A stretch of DNA of 64,000 nt from Pseudomonas sp. URMO17WK12:I2 (GTDB lineage: Bacteria > Pseudomonadota > Gammaproteobacteria > Pseudomonadales > Pseudomonadaceae), in NCBI RefSeq assembly GCF_003253735.1, contig NZ_QKYW01000001.1:496001-560000 (forward strand), written 5' to 3'. A program made the position numbers and the translations under genes. Position 1 is the stretch's first letter. Each line of letters starts with the position of its first letter. Under the pieces are notes generated by a model that was given only the letters and a program-made list of their open reading frames with translations, did not search any database and was not told the DNA's origin. This document shows positions 43,969 to 57,093 of the stretch, one piece after another.

Positions 43969-44994
43969 ATGAACAAGGATATGCTCGAACTCGATGGCGC
44001 CATCGGCGGTGGGCAGGTACTGCGCACGGCGCTGAGCCTGTCGATGATCACCGGCACGCCGTTTCGCATTGCGAACATTCGCGCCAAGCGCAGCCGGCCG
44101 GGCCTGCTGCGCCAGCACCTGACCGCGGTGCTGGCCGCCGCCGAAATCAGCCGGGCCGAAACCGAAGGTGCCGAGATGCACGCGACCAGCCTGGTGTTTC
44201 GCCCCGGCACGATCCGCGGAGGCGACTACCGCTTCGCCATCGGCTCGGCGGGCAGTTGCACCCTGGTGCTGCAGACCATCCTGCCAGCCCTGCTGCAGGC
44301 CGCCGAAGCGAGCCGCGTGCAGATCAGCGGTGGCACCCACAACCCGGCCGCGCCACCGTTCGACTTTCTCGAGCGGGCCTGGCTGCCGCTGTTGCGGCGC
44401 ATGGGCGGGCAGGTGGAGCTGCAGCTGCATCGCCATGGCTTCGTGCCCGCCGGTGGCGGCGCACTGGAGGCGTTCATCCAGCCGTCGCAGCTGATGCCCC
44501 TGCACCTGCCCGAGCGGGGCGCGCTGATCGACCACCGCGCGGACGTGTTGCTGGCTGGAATTCCCGGCCACGTGGGCGAGCGCGAGCTGGCGCGCGTCGG
44601 CAAACGCCTGCAGTGGCCGGACGACCATCTGCACTGCACCTGGCTGGATCAGGAGTATGGTCCGGGCAATATCCTGATGCTGACGGTGGCCTGCGAGCAG
44701 CTGACGGAACAGTTCTGTGCCTTTGGGCAGACCAGCGTGCGCGCCGAAGCGGTCGCGGACCAAACCATCGAACCGCTGCGTAAGTGGCTTGCCAGCGGCG
44801 CAGCGGTGGCCGAGCACCTGGCCGACCAGTTGCTGCTGCCGATGGCACTGGCGGGCCGCGGCAGCTTCACCACCACGCACCTGAGCGAGCACCTGCAGAG
44901 CAATATTCAGGTGATCGAAGCCTTCTGCCCGGTGGCCGTGCGTTGCACGCCGACCGGCAAGGCGTTGCGGGTCGAGGTCGGTGTCCGCGACTAG
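43969..44994 (+). CDS. rtcA: RtcA, RNA 3'-terminal phosphate cyclase
   Basis: 341 aa; AAGGA lies 10 nt before the ATG. Signature blocks are LDGAIGGGQVLRTALSLS, RSRPGLLRQHLTA, SAGSCTLVLQTILPALL and the C-terminal THLSEHLQSNIQVIEAF, whose His308 matches the adenylylated catalytic histidine of E. coli RtcA. It converts RNA 3'-phosphate to 2',3'-cyclic phosphate via RNA-AMP, creating RtcB substrates. It is the last gene of the operon. Confidence 0.95.
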   Translation: MNKDMLELDGAIGGGQVLRTALSLSMITGTPFRIANIRAKRSRPGLLRQHLTAVLAAAEISRAETEGAEMHATSLVFRPGTIRGGDYRFAIGSAGSCTLVLQTILPALLQAAEASRVQISGGTHNPAAPPFDFLERAWLPLLRRMGGQVELQLHRHGFVPAGGGALEAFIQPSQLMPLHLPERGALIDHRADVLLAGIPGHVGERELARVGKRLQWPDDHLHCTWLDQEYGPGNILMLTVACEQLTEQFCAFGQTSVRAEAVADQTIEPLRKWLASGAAVAEHLADQLLLPMALAGRGSFTTTHLSEHLQSNIQVIEAFCPVAVRCTPTGKALRVEVGVRD

Positions 44995-45127
44995 AATCTG
45001 TTCACGATCGCTGTCTACCGGCGACGCGCAGTCCCTTGAGTCGACGGCAATAAGGCAGAAGCGGGCATTGCTGCTTTACCTGTGGGAGACTTATGACCGC
45101 TGACACCGACGAAAGCAGCCCCCCAAC

Positions 45128-45180
45128 TGATCGTTCCCCACGCTCTGCGTGGGAATGCCGCAGAGGACGCTCTGCGTCCG
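45128..45180. repeat. Palindromic repeat related to 43900-43954
   Basis: tgatcgttccccacgctctg, then cgtgggaatgccgcagagga and cgctctgcgtccg are the inverted form of the second part of the repeat before rtcA. The two copies bracket the rtcA gene in opposite orientation. Confidence 0.65.
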
Positions 45181-45290
45181 CTGTGCATGCCGCGTGCAGC
45201 CGAAGCAGGCGCAGAGCGCCTTGGCCTGAGCTGCCACGCTGGAGCGTGGGTGCCATCGTAAAGGCAGAAGCGGACATCGCTGCTTTACCA

Positions 45291-45356
45291 GTGGGAACGG
45301 GCGGGGACGCCCAGTCCATGCCCGTGATTTTTTTCGCGGGCATGGCCCGCTCCCAC
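45291..45356. repeat. REP-like palindrome, copy 3 of 3
   Basis: gtgggaacgggcggggacgc ... gcgggcatggcccgctcccac repeats the element at 30189-30254 with only a few changes. Confidence 0.85.
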
Positions 45357-45461
45357 AGATAGTCACCAGCCTCCCTAACGTGAAAGAACGGCTGCTTGCG
45401 CCACATTGCGGTCACCGAAATGGAAGCAAGTCGAAAACGTGCCAAGGAAACGCAGCCATAA

Positions 45462-45489
45462 AAAAACGGAGCCTTAAGGCTCCGTTTTT
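45462..45489. terminator. Bidirectional terminator at the 3' end of ettA
   Basis: AAAAACGGAGCC-TTAA-GGCTCCGTTTTT is a perfect palindrome with A-run and T-run, starting 12 nt beyond the ettA stop. Confidence 0.9.
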
Positions 45490-45500
45490 CACAACAGCGC

Positions 45501-47165
<1,665 letters not shown>

Positions 47166-47493
47166 AATTCAGACCTCACTAATAAATGGCGACGATGGCG
47201 CGCACCCTATGCCAAGACGCCGCTGCAAGCAAACGAAGAAATGCCGCGCCGGGGAGCGAGCCAGGCCGTGCAGGCGGCACCTCTATTAAGGAGACGAGCT
47301 GCACGACGGTGACCGGGCATTTTCGGCGATCTGCGTCAAACTAGGAAGAGTAGCAAGTGTGCGACATTCGTCGCCTTGGCTGGCACTTAGCCATATTTAT
47401 GGCATGCTAGCCGCCCCGGGAAGCGGACGCCCCTGAACACCTTATCGCAGCGCCACCTGCCTACTCGACCTCGCCGTTGCAGGACGTCATCAC
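47166..47493. other. 328-bp divergent intergenic region, ettA / morA
   Basis: It must contain both promoters. I see no RNA gene, repeat or convincing operator. An AT-rich patch around 47390-47405 (catatttatggcatg) is the only candidate core promoter region. Confidence 0.5.
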
Positions 47494-50400
47494 GTGTCAG
47501 CCGCCGAAACCATTCGCCCTCAACGTGATACCACGATCACGCCGATGCGCCGTTCCCTCAAGGGCACGTTGATCGTGCTGGTGCTCGGCCTCATGGTGCT
47601 GCTGCTCTGGCAACTGCAATTCGATTTTCGCCAGCTCAAGGACAACCAGCGCGCGCTCAACCTGGCGGTCAGCGAACAACTGGCCAAGCAACTGGGCCTG
47701 AGCATGGCCTCGATGGCCGGTGCCGGGTGCGCCGTTCTCTACGCCACCGAAGAGTCCTCCATGGCCGCGCAGCACGAGCGCTACCTGGATAACCTGCGCG
47801 TGGTGTTCCCCAGCCTGCAACGTCTGACGCGCCTGGATGCCAGCGGCCAGCCGCTACCGGGCAGCACACTGCTGCCTGCCGAGCGCCAGACACTCGCCGA
47901 ACTGGTCGCACGCGGCGGCGGCCGGCACTACTACTATGCCTTCGACCCGAACGACGGAGGGCGCATCTACCTGCTGTTGCACATTGAGCAGGGCAACTGG
48001 GCGTTGCAGTTGCGTGCCGATGCCCTGAACAACTGGTTGCTCAAGGGACCGCAGGAAGAGGTGTCCTGGTTGCTGGAAGACACCACCAGTCAACGGGTAA
48101 TCGCCGACTCGCGTGGCTTCATCGCCCGCGAGGACAGTTACCCCGCGGTTACCGCTGCCAACCAGGCGCAGACGATCCTGCTGCAGGATCTGCCCGGTGC
48201 CGACTGGCAACTGCGCGCGATGCTGGACGAGAGCAAGGTGCAGGCTCAGGTGCTGCCGGAGATGCTCGGCAAGATCCTGCTGTTCACCCTGTGCAGCCTG
48301 CTCACCCTGTTCGCGCTGTACCGCCTGGTGCGCGAACAGGGCCAGCTGCACGCGCTCAACGCCGCCTCGCGGCGCTCGCTGCACCAGGCCGCCAGTGCCC
48401 TGGGCGCGATCGAGGAGCGGGTGCTGGTCACCGACGTCACCGGCCGCCTGACCTACCTCAACCCCCAGGCCGAAGCGATGTTCGGCCTGGCCACCCAGCA
48501 CGCGCACCAGTGGCACCTGCTCGAGCTGCTGCCGAGCCTCGACCCGCTGCTGCTGCACGCCACGGCCTTTCACAGCGACCAGGGGCCCGACGTGGTGGAG
48601 ATCCGCCAGAACGGCCAGAGCCGCCTGTTCACCATCACCCGCAGCGACCTGCGCGAGGCCTCCCGCCAGCTGGGTTTCGTCTGGGTGTTGCGTGACGTGA
48701 CCGAGCAGCAGCAGGCAACCCGCGTGCTGCAGGAGACTCGCCGCCGCTACCAAGACATCTTCGATGGCACCGGCACCGCACTGTGCGTGCTCGACCTCGC
48801 CGGCCTCTACCACTTTCTGCGCGAGCAGGGCCTGAACAGAGGTGCCGAACTCAAATCCTGGCTCGACGCCAACCCGCAGCGCCATGCCGAACTGCTGCGC
48901 CACATGCGCTTTACCGAAACCAACCAGATCGCCCTGCGCCTGCTCGGCGTGAGCACCACCGAGCAGGCCTGGGAACAGCTGATCAACCGCGGCGCAGTGC
49001 GTGCCGATGGTTTCCGCGCGCAGCTCAGCGCCGCGCTGCTCGATGGCGGTGGCCACCTGGAACTGGAAAGCCACATCGAAGGCAGCAACGGCATCACCCG
49101 CCACCTGTGGCTGGTAATGCGTCTGCCGGAGAGCCCGCAGGATCTGCACGCGGTCGCCCTGAGCATCAGCGACATCACCAGCCGCAAGCGCATGGAGCTG
49201 TCGCTGGTCGAACGTGAGCGCTTCTGGTCCGAGGTGGTGCGGGCGGTGCCGGACACCCTGTACGTCACCGACCTGCCCACCCGCACGCTGCTGTTCAGCA
49301 ACCACGACTTCGCCAGCCGCCTGGGCTATGACGACAGCACGTCAGCCGGCAAGGGCGACGACTGGTGGAAGCTGCTCGTCCACCCCGACGACCACGACCT
49401 GCACGAACGCGTGCGCAACCAGCAGCGCGTGCTGGGCGATGGCGTGCTGCTCGAATCGCAGCTGCGTGTACGCCACCGCGACGGTTCCTGGCGCTGGTTC
49501 AGCATCACCGAGCAGGCCCTGGCGCGCGACGCCAATGGCTGGGTCAGCCGTCTGATCAGCGTGGCCAAGGACATCACCGGGCAGATCGCCCGCAACGAAT
49601 CGCTGCGCGAGAACGAGCACCGCTACCGCATGCTCGCCGAAAGCATCAGCGACGTGATCTTCTCCACCGACAGCCAGCTCAACCTCAATTACGTCAGCCC
49701 TTCGGTGCAGACCGTACTCGGCTATTCGGCCTCATGGGTACAGGCCAACGGCTTTGGCAGCCTGGCTACCAACCCGCAGCAACTGGCCGTGGTATACGCC
49801 TTGCTCGAGCGCATCCGCGGCGCCCTCGGCGTGCAGCAAGAGATGCACGAGCTGCGTGAGAGCCTCACCCCCCAGGTGTTCATCCTCGACTTCCTGCGCG
49901 CCGATGGCCGCAAGGTCCCCGTGGAGCTGCGCCTGCTGCCGATGTGGGACGACAACGGCAAGTTCGAAGGCCTGCTCGGGGTGGGCCGCGATGTGGCCCA
50001 GCAGCGTCGCGCCGAGAAGGACCTGCGCATGGCCGCCACGGTGTTCGAGCATTCCACGGCGGCGATTCTGGTCACCGACCCGGCGGGCTACATCGTGCAG
50101 GTCAACAATGCTTTCAGCCGGGTCAGCGGCTACAGCGCCGAGCAGGTGCTCGACCAGTTGCCCGGCATGCTCACCGCCGACAGCCAGCAGAGCACGCACC
50201 TGCATTACGTGCTCAACCAGTTGCACCAGCGCGGCACCTGGGAAGGCGAGATCTGGCTCAAGCGCCGCGACGGCGAGAACTTCCCGGCGTGGGTCGGCAT
50301 CACCGCCGTGCACGACGAAGAAGGCGACCTGGTCAGCTACGTGTGCTTTTTCAGCGACATCAGCGAGCGCAAGGCCAGCGAGCAGCGTATCCATCGCCTG

Positions 50401-51711
50401 GCCTACTACGACGCCCTGACCCAGCTGCCCAACCGCACCCTGTTCCAGGACCGCCTGCACACCGCCCTGCAGCATGCCGAGCGGCACCGCGAATGGGTGG
50501 TGCTGATGTTCCTCGACCTCGACCGCTTCAAGCCGATCAACGACTCCCTGGGCCACGCCGCCGGCGACCGCATGCTCAAGGACGTGGCCGTGCGCCTGGC
50601 CGCCTGCGTGGGCGAGGACGACACCGTGGCGCGCATGGGCGGCGACGAATTCACCCTGCTGCTGCGCTCCAGCGCCAGCCGCGACGCGGCCCTGCATCGC
50701 GCCATCCACGTCGGCGAACAGATTCTCGCCAGCCTGGCCCAGGCCTTCGTGCTCGAAGGCCGCGAGTTCTTCGTCACCGCCAGTATCGGCATCGCCCTCG
50801 GCCCGCAGGACGGCAACGAGCCGAGCCAACTGATGAAGAACGCCGACACCGCGATGTACCACGCCAAGGAGCGTGGCAAGAACAACTTCCAGTTCTACCA
50901 GGCGGCCATGAACGCCAGCGCCCTGGAGCGCCTGGAACTCGAGGGCGACCTGCGCCACGCGCTGGAACAGGGCGAGTTCCTGCTCCACTACCAACCGCAG
51001 TTCTCCGGCAACGGCAAGCGCCTGACCGGCGTCGAGGCGCTGCTGCGCTGGCAGCATCCCAAGCGCGGCCTGGTGGCACCCGATGCGTTCATCCCGGTGC
51101 TCGAAGAACTCGGCCTGGTGGTCCAGGTCGGCGACTGGGTGCTGGCCGAGGCCTGCCGGCAGATGAGCATCTGGCACCACAACAAGATCCGCGTGCCGAA
51201 GGTCTCGGTGAACCTCTCGGCCCGCCAGTTCAGCGACGGCGACCTGCGCCAGCGCATCGAACGCATCCTGATCGACAGCCGCATACCGGCGGCGTGCCTG
51301 GAGCTGGAACTCACCGAGAGCATCCTCATGCAGGACGTCGGTGCCGCGCTGCAGACCCTCACCGACCTGAAGAACCTGGGCCTGTGCATCGCCATCGACG
51401 ACTTCGGCACCGGCTACTCGTCGCTCAACTACCTCAAGCAGTTCCCCATCGACGTGCTGAAGATCGACCGCAGCTTCGTCGACGGCCTGCCCCAGGGCGA
51501 GCAGGACGCACAGATCGCCCGCGCCATCATCGCCATGGCCCACAGCCTGAACATGTCGGTGATCGCCGAGGGCGTGGAGACCCAGGAGCAGCTCGACTTC
51601 CTGCGCACCCACGACTGCGACGAAGTGCAGGGCTATCTGCTGGGCCGGCCGATGCCCGCCCACCAGTTCGAGGCGCAATTCTGCGGGCGCAGCCTGTTCA
51701 TGCTCGAGTGA
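47494..51711 (+). CDS. morA: MorA-like multi-PAS GGDEF/EAL c-di-GMP regulator
   Basis: 1405 aa from GTG 47494 (AGGA 9-10 nt upstream). Two membrane segments (about 23-41 and 258-277) enclose a periplasmic sensor. From about 300 to 970 several PAS/PAC domains follow. The GGDEF domain has an intact ARMGGDEFTLLL near residue 1050, but the inhibitory-site RxxD position reads GEDD. The EAL domain (1150-1395) has EALLRW, ELTESILMQD and DDFGTGYSSLNYLKQFPIDV, so both activities look possible. Gene order ettA...morA-glyA and the size match P. aeruginosa MorA, which affects motility and biofilm. Confidence 0.92.
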   Translation: MSAAETIRPQRDTTITPMRRSLKGTLIVLVLGLMVLLLWQLQFDFRQLKDNQRALNLAVSEQLAKQLGLSMASMAGAGCAVLYATEESSMAAQHERYLDNLRVVFPSLQRLTRLDASGQPLPGSTLLPAERQTLAELVARGGGRHYYYAFDPNDGGRIYLLLHIEQGNWALQLRADALNNWLLKGPQEEVSWLLEDTTSQRVIADSRGFIAREDSYPAVTAANQAQTILLQDLPGADWQLRAMLDESKVQAQVLPEMLGKILLFTLCSLLTLFALYRLVREQGQLHALNAASRRSLHQAASALGAIEERVLVTDVTGRLTYLNPQAEAMFGLATQHAHQWHLLELLPSLDPLLLHATAFHSDQGPDVVEIRQNGQSRLFTITRSDLREASRQLGFVWVLRDVTEQQQATRVLQETRRRYQDIFDGTGTALCVLDLAGLYHFLREQGLNRGAELKSWLDANPQRHAELLRHMRFTETNQIALRLLGVSTTEQAWEQLINRGAVRADGFRAQLSAALLDGGGHLELESHIEGSNGITRHLWLVMRLPESPQDLHAVALSISDITSRKRMELSLVERERFWSEVVRAVPDTLYVTDLPTRTLLFSNHDFASRLGYDDSTSAGKGDDWWKLLVHPDDHDLHERVRNQQRVLGDGVLLESQLRVRHRDGSWRWFSITEQALARDANGWVSRLISVAKDITGQIARNESLRENEHRYRMLAESISDVIFSTDSQLNLNYVSPSVQTVLGYSASWVQANGFGSLATNPQQLAVVYALLERIRGALGVQQEMHELRESLTPQVFILDFLRADGRKVPVELRLLPMWDDNGKFEGLLGVGRDVAQQRRAEKDLRMAATVFEHSTAAILVTDPAGYIVQVNNAFSRVSGYSAEQVLDQLPGMLTADSQQSTHLHYVLNQLHQRGTWEGEIWLKRRDGENFPAWVGITAVHDEEGDLVSYVCFFSDISERKASEQRIHRLAYYDALTQLPNRTLFQDRLHTALQHAERHREWVVLMFLDLDRFKPINDSLGHAAGDRMLKDVAVRLAACVGEDDTVARMGGDEFTLLLRSSASRDAALHRAIHVGEQILASLAQAFVLEGREFFVTASIGIALGPQDGNEPSQLMKNADTAMYHAKERGKNNFQFYQAAMNASALERLELEGDLRHALEQGEFLLHYQPQFSGNGKRLTGVEALLRWQHPKRGLVAPDAFIPVLEELGLVVQVGDWVLAEACRQMSIWHHNKIRVPKVSVNLSARQFSDGDLRQRIERILIDSRIPAACLELELTESILMQDVGAALQTLTDLKNLGLCIAIDDFGTGYSSLNYLKQFPIDVLKIDRSFVDGLPQGEQDAQIARAIIAMAHSLNMSVIAEGVETQEQLDFLRTHDCDEVQGYLLGRPMPAHQFEAQFCGRSLFMLE

Positions 51712-51834
51712 CGGGCGGCGCTGCGTGAGCGCCACTTGTCCCGGCCATGATCACGCTTCATATGCCTGGTCAGCTCGGATGCGGTAGAATCCGCCCCCTA
51801 TTTCATCCGCCCAGCTGACTTTCAGGGGATTGCC

Positions 51835-53088
<1,254 letters not shown>

Positions 53089-53108
53089 GCTACCGCGCGG
53101 CAAGCAAG

Positions 53109-53133
53109 AGCCCGGCTGATGCCGGGCTTTTTT
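53109..53133 (+). terminator. Terminator after glyA
   Basis: AGCCCGGC-TGAT-GCCGGGCT followed by a T-run, 20 nt past the stop codon. Confidence 0.92.
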
Positions 53134-53182
53134 ATGCCTGCCGCCTCGTCCCGAGCACGCCCGCGAACAACAGGCGCAAACG

Positions 53183-53205
53183 AAAAAACCGCGCAAGGGC
53201 GCGGC
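53183..53205 (-). terminator. Terminator for the minus-strand lipoprotein gene
   Basis: Read on the minus strand, CCGCGC-CCTT-GCGCGG is followed by six T. It lies about 50 nt beyond the lipoprotein stop codon and faces the glyA terminator, insulating the convergent genes. Confidence 0.85.
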
Positions 53206-53256
53206 TTTTCGGCGGGTCTTTCAGGCGGGGATCGCGCGGCTATGCCGCCGCTTCGA

Positions 53257-53643
53257 TCAACGCGATGCGGCGGTCGGCGCGGCAGCCGCCGTGCACGGTG
53301 CACTGGCGCCCAGACCGGCGGTCATGCTCTCGACGTTGTTGAGCACGTCGTTACCCTGGTTGACCTTCTGGGCCTTCTCCGCCGCCTGCATACGCTGCGC
53401 GTAGGTGGTCGAGTCACCCTGGAAGCTCTGCTGGGTTTCCAGCACGGAGTTGGCGATGCTCAGCAGGCTGCGGCCCGTAGAGATCAGATTGTCGGAGGTG
53501 CTTGGCGTGCAGGGTGCGGCGCCATTGGCGGCGACCTGGGAGCTGTGCAGCCCCTGGCTTTGGGTGTTCTGCGGCAGGCACCCGACGAGGCTGGCCAGCA
53601 CCGGCGCCACCAGCAGAGCCCCAAGCGTTCCTTTGATACTCAT
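53257..53643 (-). CDS. Small predicted lipoprotein, 128 aa
   Basis: Start ATG 53643 with GAGGGA 7 nt upstream. The N-terminus MSIKGTLGALLVAPVLASLVGC ends in a lipobox (LVGC, Cys22). The mature part is mostly helical and Gln/Ser/Ala rich (LISTGRSLLSIANSVLETQQ, TYAQRMQAAEKAQKVNQGND), with two further Cys (PCTPSTSDN and PCTAAAAP) that could form a disulfide. No domain is recognised. It is a single-gene unit with its own terminator; Asp is absent after the lipid Cys (next residue Leu), so outer-membrane sorting is likely. Confidence 0.75.
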   Translation of the reverse strand: MSIKGTLGALLVAPVLASLVGCLPQNTQSQGLHSSQVAANGAAPCTPSTSDNLISTGRSLLSIANSVLETQQSFQGDSTTYAQRMQAAEKAQKVNQGNDVLNNVESMTAGLGASAPCTAAAAPTAASR

Positions 53644-53831
53644 GTCAGTTCCCTCGGTCACTGGGCTCCGGCCCGGTGCCGAAGCGATGTCGAGGATTCT
53701 AGAAAGCGTGCCTGCCTGGCGAAATAGTACGGATGTGCTAGAGGCACTTTACCCCCCACGCGCGCCTTGCACCGCCAAGTGGCGACGGCCTATGGTGGGT
53801 GGATATCTGCATCAGCGCCCAGGGAGCCGTC

Positions 53832-55463
53832 ATGCTGGCCACAGCCTCTCCGCAATACGATGTCGAACGCGCCCAGGCAGTGGTACGCCTGGTCATCGCC
53901 CCGATCGCCATCGGCTATACCCTGGTGATGCACCTGCGCTCGGCCATCGACCCCACGCTGGCCGGCTGGATCCTGCTGCTCGAATCCCTGTTCCTGGCTG
54001 CCTCCCTGGCCCTGTGGAACGACATTCGCCGACGCCCCGGCAACCACCCGGTGCGCCGCGTGCTGACCATGCTCAGCGACTACACCTGCATCACCCTGAC
54101 CATAGCCATCGGCGGCGAACCGATGCTGCCGGTCTACGCCATCCTCATCTGGGTCACGGTGGGCTATGGCCTGCGCTACGGCTCCAGCTACCTGCTGCTG
54201 GCGACCGTGCTGGCCACCCTGTCGCTGCTGATCATCGCCAGCGTGTCGACCTACTGGCAGTCGCAGCCCTACCTGATCATCACCCTGCTGCTCACCACCC
54301 TGATGGTGCCGGCCTACATGCACGCCCTGCTCAAGCGCTCGCGCCTGGCCGCCGAAGCCGAACAGGCGGCCAACCGCGCCAAGTCGCAGTTTCTCGCCCA
54401 GGCCAGCCATGACCTGCGCCAGCCCATCCATTCCATCAGCCTGTTCACCGCCTGCCTGCGCGACAGCAGCCTGGACGGCGAGCAGCATCGCCTGGTGGAG
54501 AACATCGACAAGTCCCTGAACAGCGTCGCCCAGCTGTTCCGCACCATCCTCGACATGTATTCGCTGGACAGCGGCAAGGTGGTCGCGCACCTGGAGCCAG
54601 TGCCGCTGCAAGGCCTGCTGCGCCAGCTGATCCAGCAGAACACCGAGGCAGCACGCTGGGCCGGCGTGGAGATCCGCCTGCACTGCCCGAACCTCTACGT
54701 GCACGTCGACCAGGGCCTGCTGACCACCATGCTGCAGAATCTGCTCACCAACGCACTCAAGTACGCCCCCGGCCAGCCCATGCTGATCGGTTGCCGGCGG
54801 CGCGGCGCGACTCTATCCATCGAGTTCTACGACAAGGGCCGCGGCATCGCCGAGGCGCACCTGGAAAACATCTTCGAGGAGTTCTACCGGGTGCGCCAGG
54901 CCCGCGACAGCGACGTGGAAGGCATGGGCCTGGGGCTGACCATCGTGCGCCGCCTGGGCAAGCTGATGGATCTACAGGTGCGCATCCGCTCCGTCGAGGG
55001 CAAAGGCACCCTGGCGGCCATCGATGGCCTGCAGCTGGCCAGCGCGCCCGCCGCACAGGCACCTGTGCAATCGGCCAGGCCCCAGGCGCAGAGCATGCTC
55101 AACGGCCTGCGCGTGTGCCTGATCGAGGATGACCAGAACGTGCTGCTGGCCACCGCCACCCTGCTGAAGAAATGGGGCTGCGTGGTCGACACCTACACCT
55201 CGCTACCTGACGTGGCCGCGGATATCGACCTGGTGGTAACCGACTTCGACCTCGGCCTGGAAGCCTCCGGCGCCGACTGCATCGCCCATGTGCGCGCCCT
55301 CGCCGCCCGCCAGGTACCGGCCATCATCATGACCGGCCACGATGTGCGCCGCGTGCAGGAGGCGGTAGGCGACGACGAGATTCCGATCCTTTCCAAACCC
55401 GTGCAACCGGCGGAACTGCGCTCGCTGCTGGTAGCGCTGAAACTCAAGGCCAAGGTGGCTTAG
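53832..55463 (+). CDS. Membrane hybrid sensor histidine kinase with C-terminal receiver
   Basis: 543 aa from ATG 53832 (AGGGAG 6 nt upstream); an 11-codon longer frame lacks a ribosome site. About six membrane segments span residues 15-165. The H-box is [20 protein letters not shown] (His193), of the HDLRQP type, followed by N and G boxes ([45 protein letters not shown]). A receiver domain from about 425 has [17 protein letters not shown] and a Lys ([10 protein letters not shown]). The last bases overlap the convergent LuxR-type regulator gene, an obvious partner. Signal unknown. Confidence 0.88.
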   Translation: MLATASPQYDVERAQAVVRLVIAPIAIGYTLVMHLRSAIDPTLAGWILLLESLFLAASLALWNDIRRRPGNHPVRRVLTMLSDYTCITLTIAIGGEPMLPVYAILIWVTVGYGLRYGSSYLLLATVLATLSLLIIASVSTYWQSQPYLIITLLLTTLMVPAYMHALLKRSRLAAEAEQAANRAKSQFLAQASHDLRQPIHSISLFTACLRDSSLDGEQHRLVENIDKSLNSVAQLFRTILDMYSLDSGKVVAHLEPVPLQGLLRQLIQQNTEAARWAGVEIRLHCPNLYVHVDQGLLTTMLQNLLTNALKYAPGQPMLIGCRRRGATLSIEFYDKGRGIAEAHLENIFEEFYRVRQARDSDVEGMGLGLTIVRRLGKLMDLQVRIRSVEGKGTLAAIDGLQLASAPAAQAPVQSARPQAQSMLNGLRVCLIEDDQNVLLATATLLKKWGCVVDTYTSLPDVAADIDLVVTDFDLGLEASGADCIAHVRALAARQVPAIIMTGHDVRRVQEAVGDDEIPILSKPVQPAELRSLLVALKLKAKVA

Positions 55464-56113
55464 CGCAGCCCGGCCTTGGCGCCCATGGCCGCGGCTGCGG
55501 CACGGCTGTTCACATCCAGCGTGCGCATCAGCGCCGACACGTGGATGCGCACGGTAAAGGGCGAGATATCCAGCTCACGGGCAATCTCCTTGTTCGCCAG
55601 GCCGCGCACCAGCAAGCGCAACACGTCCTGCTGGCGTGGCGTGAGCTGCTCCAGCAGATGCCGCACCTCGGCAAAGGCCGGCACCCCGGCCGGCCCCAGG
55701 GTCAGCACGAAATCCCCATCACGGACCGCCTGCAGCGCCTCGGCGATCTCGTCGGGCGGCGTCGCCTTGCCGATAAAGCCATCGGCGCCCGCCGCCATCA
55801 CCTCGTCGATCAATTCGCGGTAGTCGACCATCGACACGATCACGATGGAGCTGCGCGTGAAGCGCTGACGCAACGCGCTGATCGCCTCCGGCGATTGCCC
55901 GGGGAACAACAGGTCGAGCATGAACAGACTGGGCGGCGCCCCGGCAGCGGCCAGGGTCAGCACCTCGTCCATATCGCCGGCCTCGAGAATGCAGGCATGG
56001 GGAAACACCCGCTGCGCAATACGGCTCAGCCCCTCTCGGAAAACCGGGTGATCATCGGCCACGATGATGCGTTCTTGCGGAGGGAGCTCGGGGGTGGGCG
56101 GCGTGTTGGTCAT
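55460..56113 (-). CDS. LuxR/NarL-family response regulator
   Basis: 217 aa. Receiver domain with [10 protein letters not shown], phospho-acceptor FMLDLLFPG (Asp67) and Lys in [12 protein letters not shown]-terminal LuxR-type HTH ([37 protein letters not shown]). It is convergent with the hybrid kinase gene, sharing 4 bp at the 3' ends, and probably receives phosphate from it. Regulated genes are not evident here. Confidence 0.9.
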   Translation of the reverse strand: MTNTPPTPELPPQERIIVADDHPVFREGLSRIAQRVFPHACILEAGDMDEVLTLAAAGAPPSLFMLDLLFPGQSPEAISALRQRFTRSSIVIVSMVDYRELIDEVMAAGADGFIGKATPPDEIAEALQAVRDGDFVLTLGPAGVPAFAEVRHLLEQLTPRQQDVLRLLVRGLANKEIARELDISPFTVRIHVSALMRTLDVNSRAAAAAMGAKAGLR

Positions 56114-56471
56114 GGACTCAGACTAAAGTCTTATACCCAAGCGCGCTAGCACTGGTTCACAGACTGGCGCGATGACACCAAAGACCGCTTGCGACAAGGG
56201 CAACGGCAACAACGGAAATGAACGCACGAAAAAAGGAAGAGCTGTGCAAGGCGCGGCCTTTCGGACGTAGCCTAGAGCCAACCGTGCAGGCAGGAAAGAC
56301 TCAGGGGAAACTGACACGCTCAACGGCGAGCACGAAAACGATCTGCAAACTGCATGTAGCTCTGTCGGGGCAGATAAGACGTGGCGCTGACGAACTGTGC
56401 TCGGTTCGGCTAACGCACGTGGTGCGTTGAGCTGCATTCAAACTCGTGGGCCGTGCACCGATAGTTGTCGC
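56114..56471. other. 358-bp spacer without recognisable features
   Basis: No supported coding frame, RNA or repeat. Base composition is closer to average than the flanking genes. It separates core genes from the accessory block that follows and may be where foreign DNA begins. Confidence 0.45.
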
Positions 56472-56999
56472 TCAGCTCGCCGCCCTGGCTCGGAAACGTC
56501 CCCGCCACCAGCGCGCCAACCATGAGCAGGGCTCGTGTGGCGCCGGCTGGGCCTGCCGATGGAAACGAGGTAACTCACGCAGCGCAATCCACAACTCCCC
56601 CTGCCACTCCAGCAGATTGACCTGCTGGTTATCCCAGACCATCAGGCATCGGGATGGCCCCTGATCAGCACCCGCCTCGCTGTCACGCAGCGCCGGCAAC
56701 GCCACCTGGCTAAGCCAGCGGCGTAGGTGCCGATTCTCCGGATGCGAGAAGCGCCACAACGCCCGGTACAGGCCCGACTCGCTAAGCACCTCCACCGCCT
56801 CCAGCTGCCCACTGGCCAGCTGAAAGTGCACCACCCGCACCTGATCGGCATCCATCAACCGACAGATCCGCTCCGGGTGGCGATGCCCCACCAACCGCGC
56901 AAACTCACGGGCACAGACCCATGGCTGGCGGTCGATCATCACGCCGCGCAAGGGGCGGCGATGGCGCATCAGGATGGTGGGGGTGTAGGCATCTCCCAT
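56472..56999 (-). CDS. BRO-N / antirepressor-like protein, 175 aa
   Basis: The start follows GGAGG at 4 nt. Residues 12-110 resemble the BRO-N domain of phage antirepressors (RGVMIDRQPWVCAREFARLV; VEVLSESGLYRALWRFSHPE). The C-terminal half is Trp/Arg rich and lacks a known effector domain. It is divergent from a small XRE repressor gene across a perfect palindrome, the usual arrangement of a lysis/lysogeny-type switch. It may be a prophage relic or a free-standing regulatory pair. Confidence 0.78.
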   Translation of the reverse strand: MGDAYTPTILMRHRRPLRGVMIDRQPWVCAREFARLVGHRHPERICRLMDADQVRVVHFQLASGQLEAVEVLSESGLYRALWRFSHPENRHLRRWLSQVALPALRDSEAGADQGPSRCLMVWDNQQVNLLEWQGELWIALRELPRFHRQAQPAPHEPCSWLARWWRGRFRARAAS

Positions 57000-57023
57000 A
57001 AGGCCTCCAACGGCAATCGTATA

Positions 57024-57040
57024 TATCTGAAAATCAGATA
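57024..57040. promoter_or_regulatory. Palindromic operator between BRO-N and XRE genes
   Basis: TATCTGA-AAA-TCAGATA is a perfect 7-bp inverted repeat; a related half-element (gattagata) follows at 57047. It is centred in the 94-bp divergent gap, so it can control both genes and is the likely target of the XRE protein. Confidence 0.65.
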
Positions 57041-57093
57041 ACTGAAGATTAGATATACCGTACCTGTCCTGTCAACGGACGGAAGCGCCTCCT

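Larger units (their letters stand above)
44995..45460. other. Gene-free spacer rich in repeats between rtcA and ettA
   Basis: No coding frame is supported. It contains a ctgttcacgatcgctg tag also seen at 30116, aaggcagaagcgg motifs, the palindrome at 45128-45180 and the REP-like element at 45291-45356, then about 100 bp of unremarkable sequence before the ettA terminator. Confidence 0.75.

Noticed and set aside
47380-47410. A sigma54 promoter upstream of morA (TGGCAC followed by TTAGCC).
   Set aside because: The -12 GC doublet is not at the required spacing.
49732-51735. A 667-codon minus-strand frame opposite morA.
   Set aside because: Antisense shadow of the GGDEF/EAL coding region, no supported start or domain.
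55890-56437. Small frames in the spacer after the LuxR-type regulator gene.
   Set aside because: No ribosome sites, no similarity and atypical composition; treated as noncoding.
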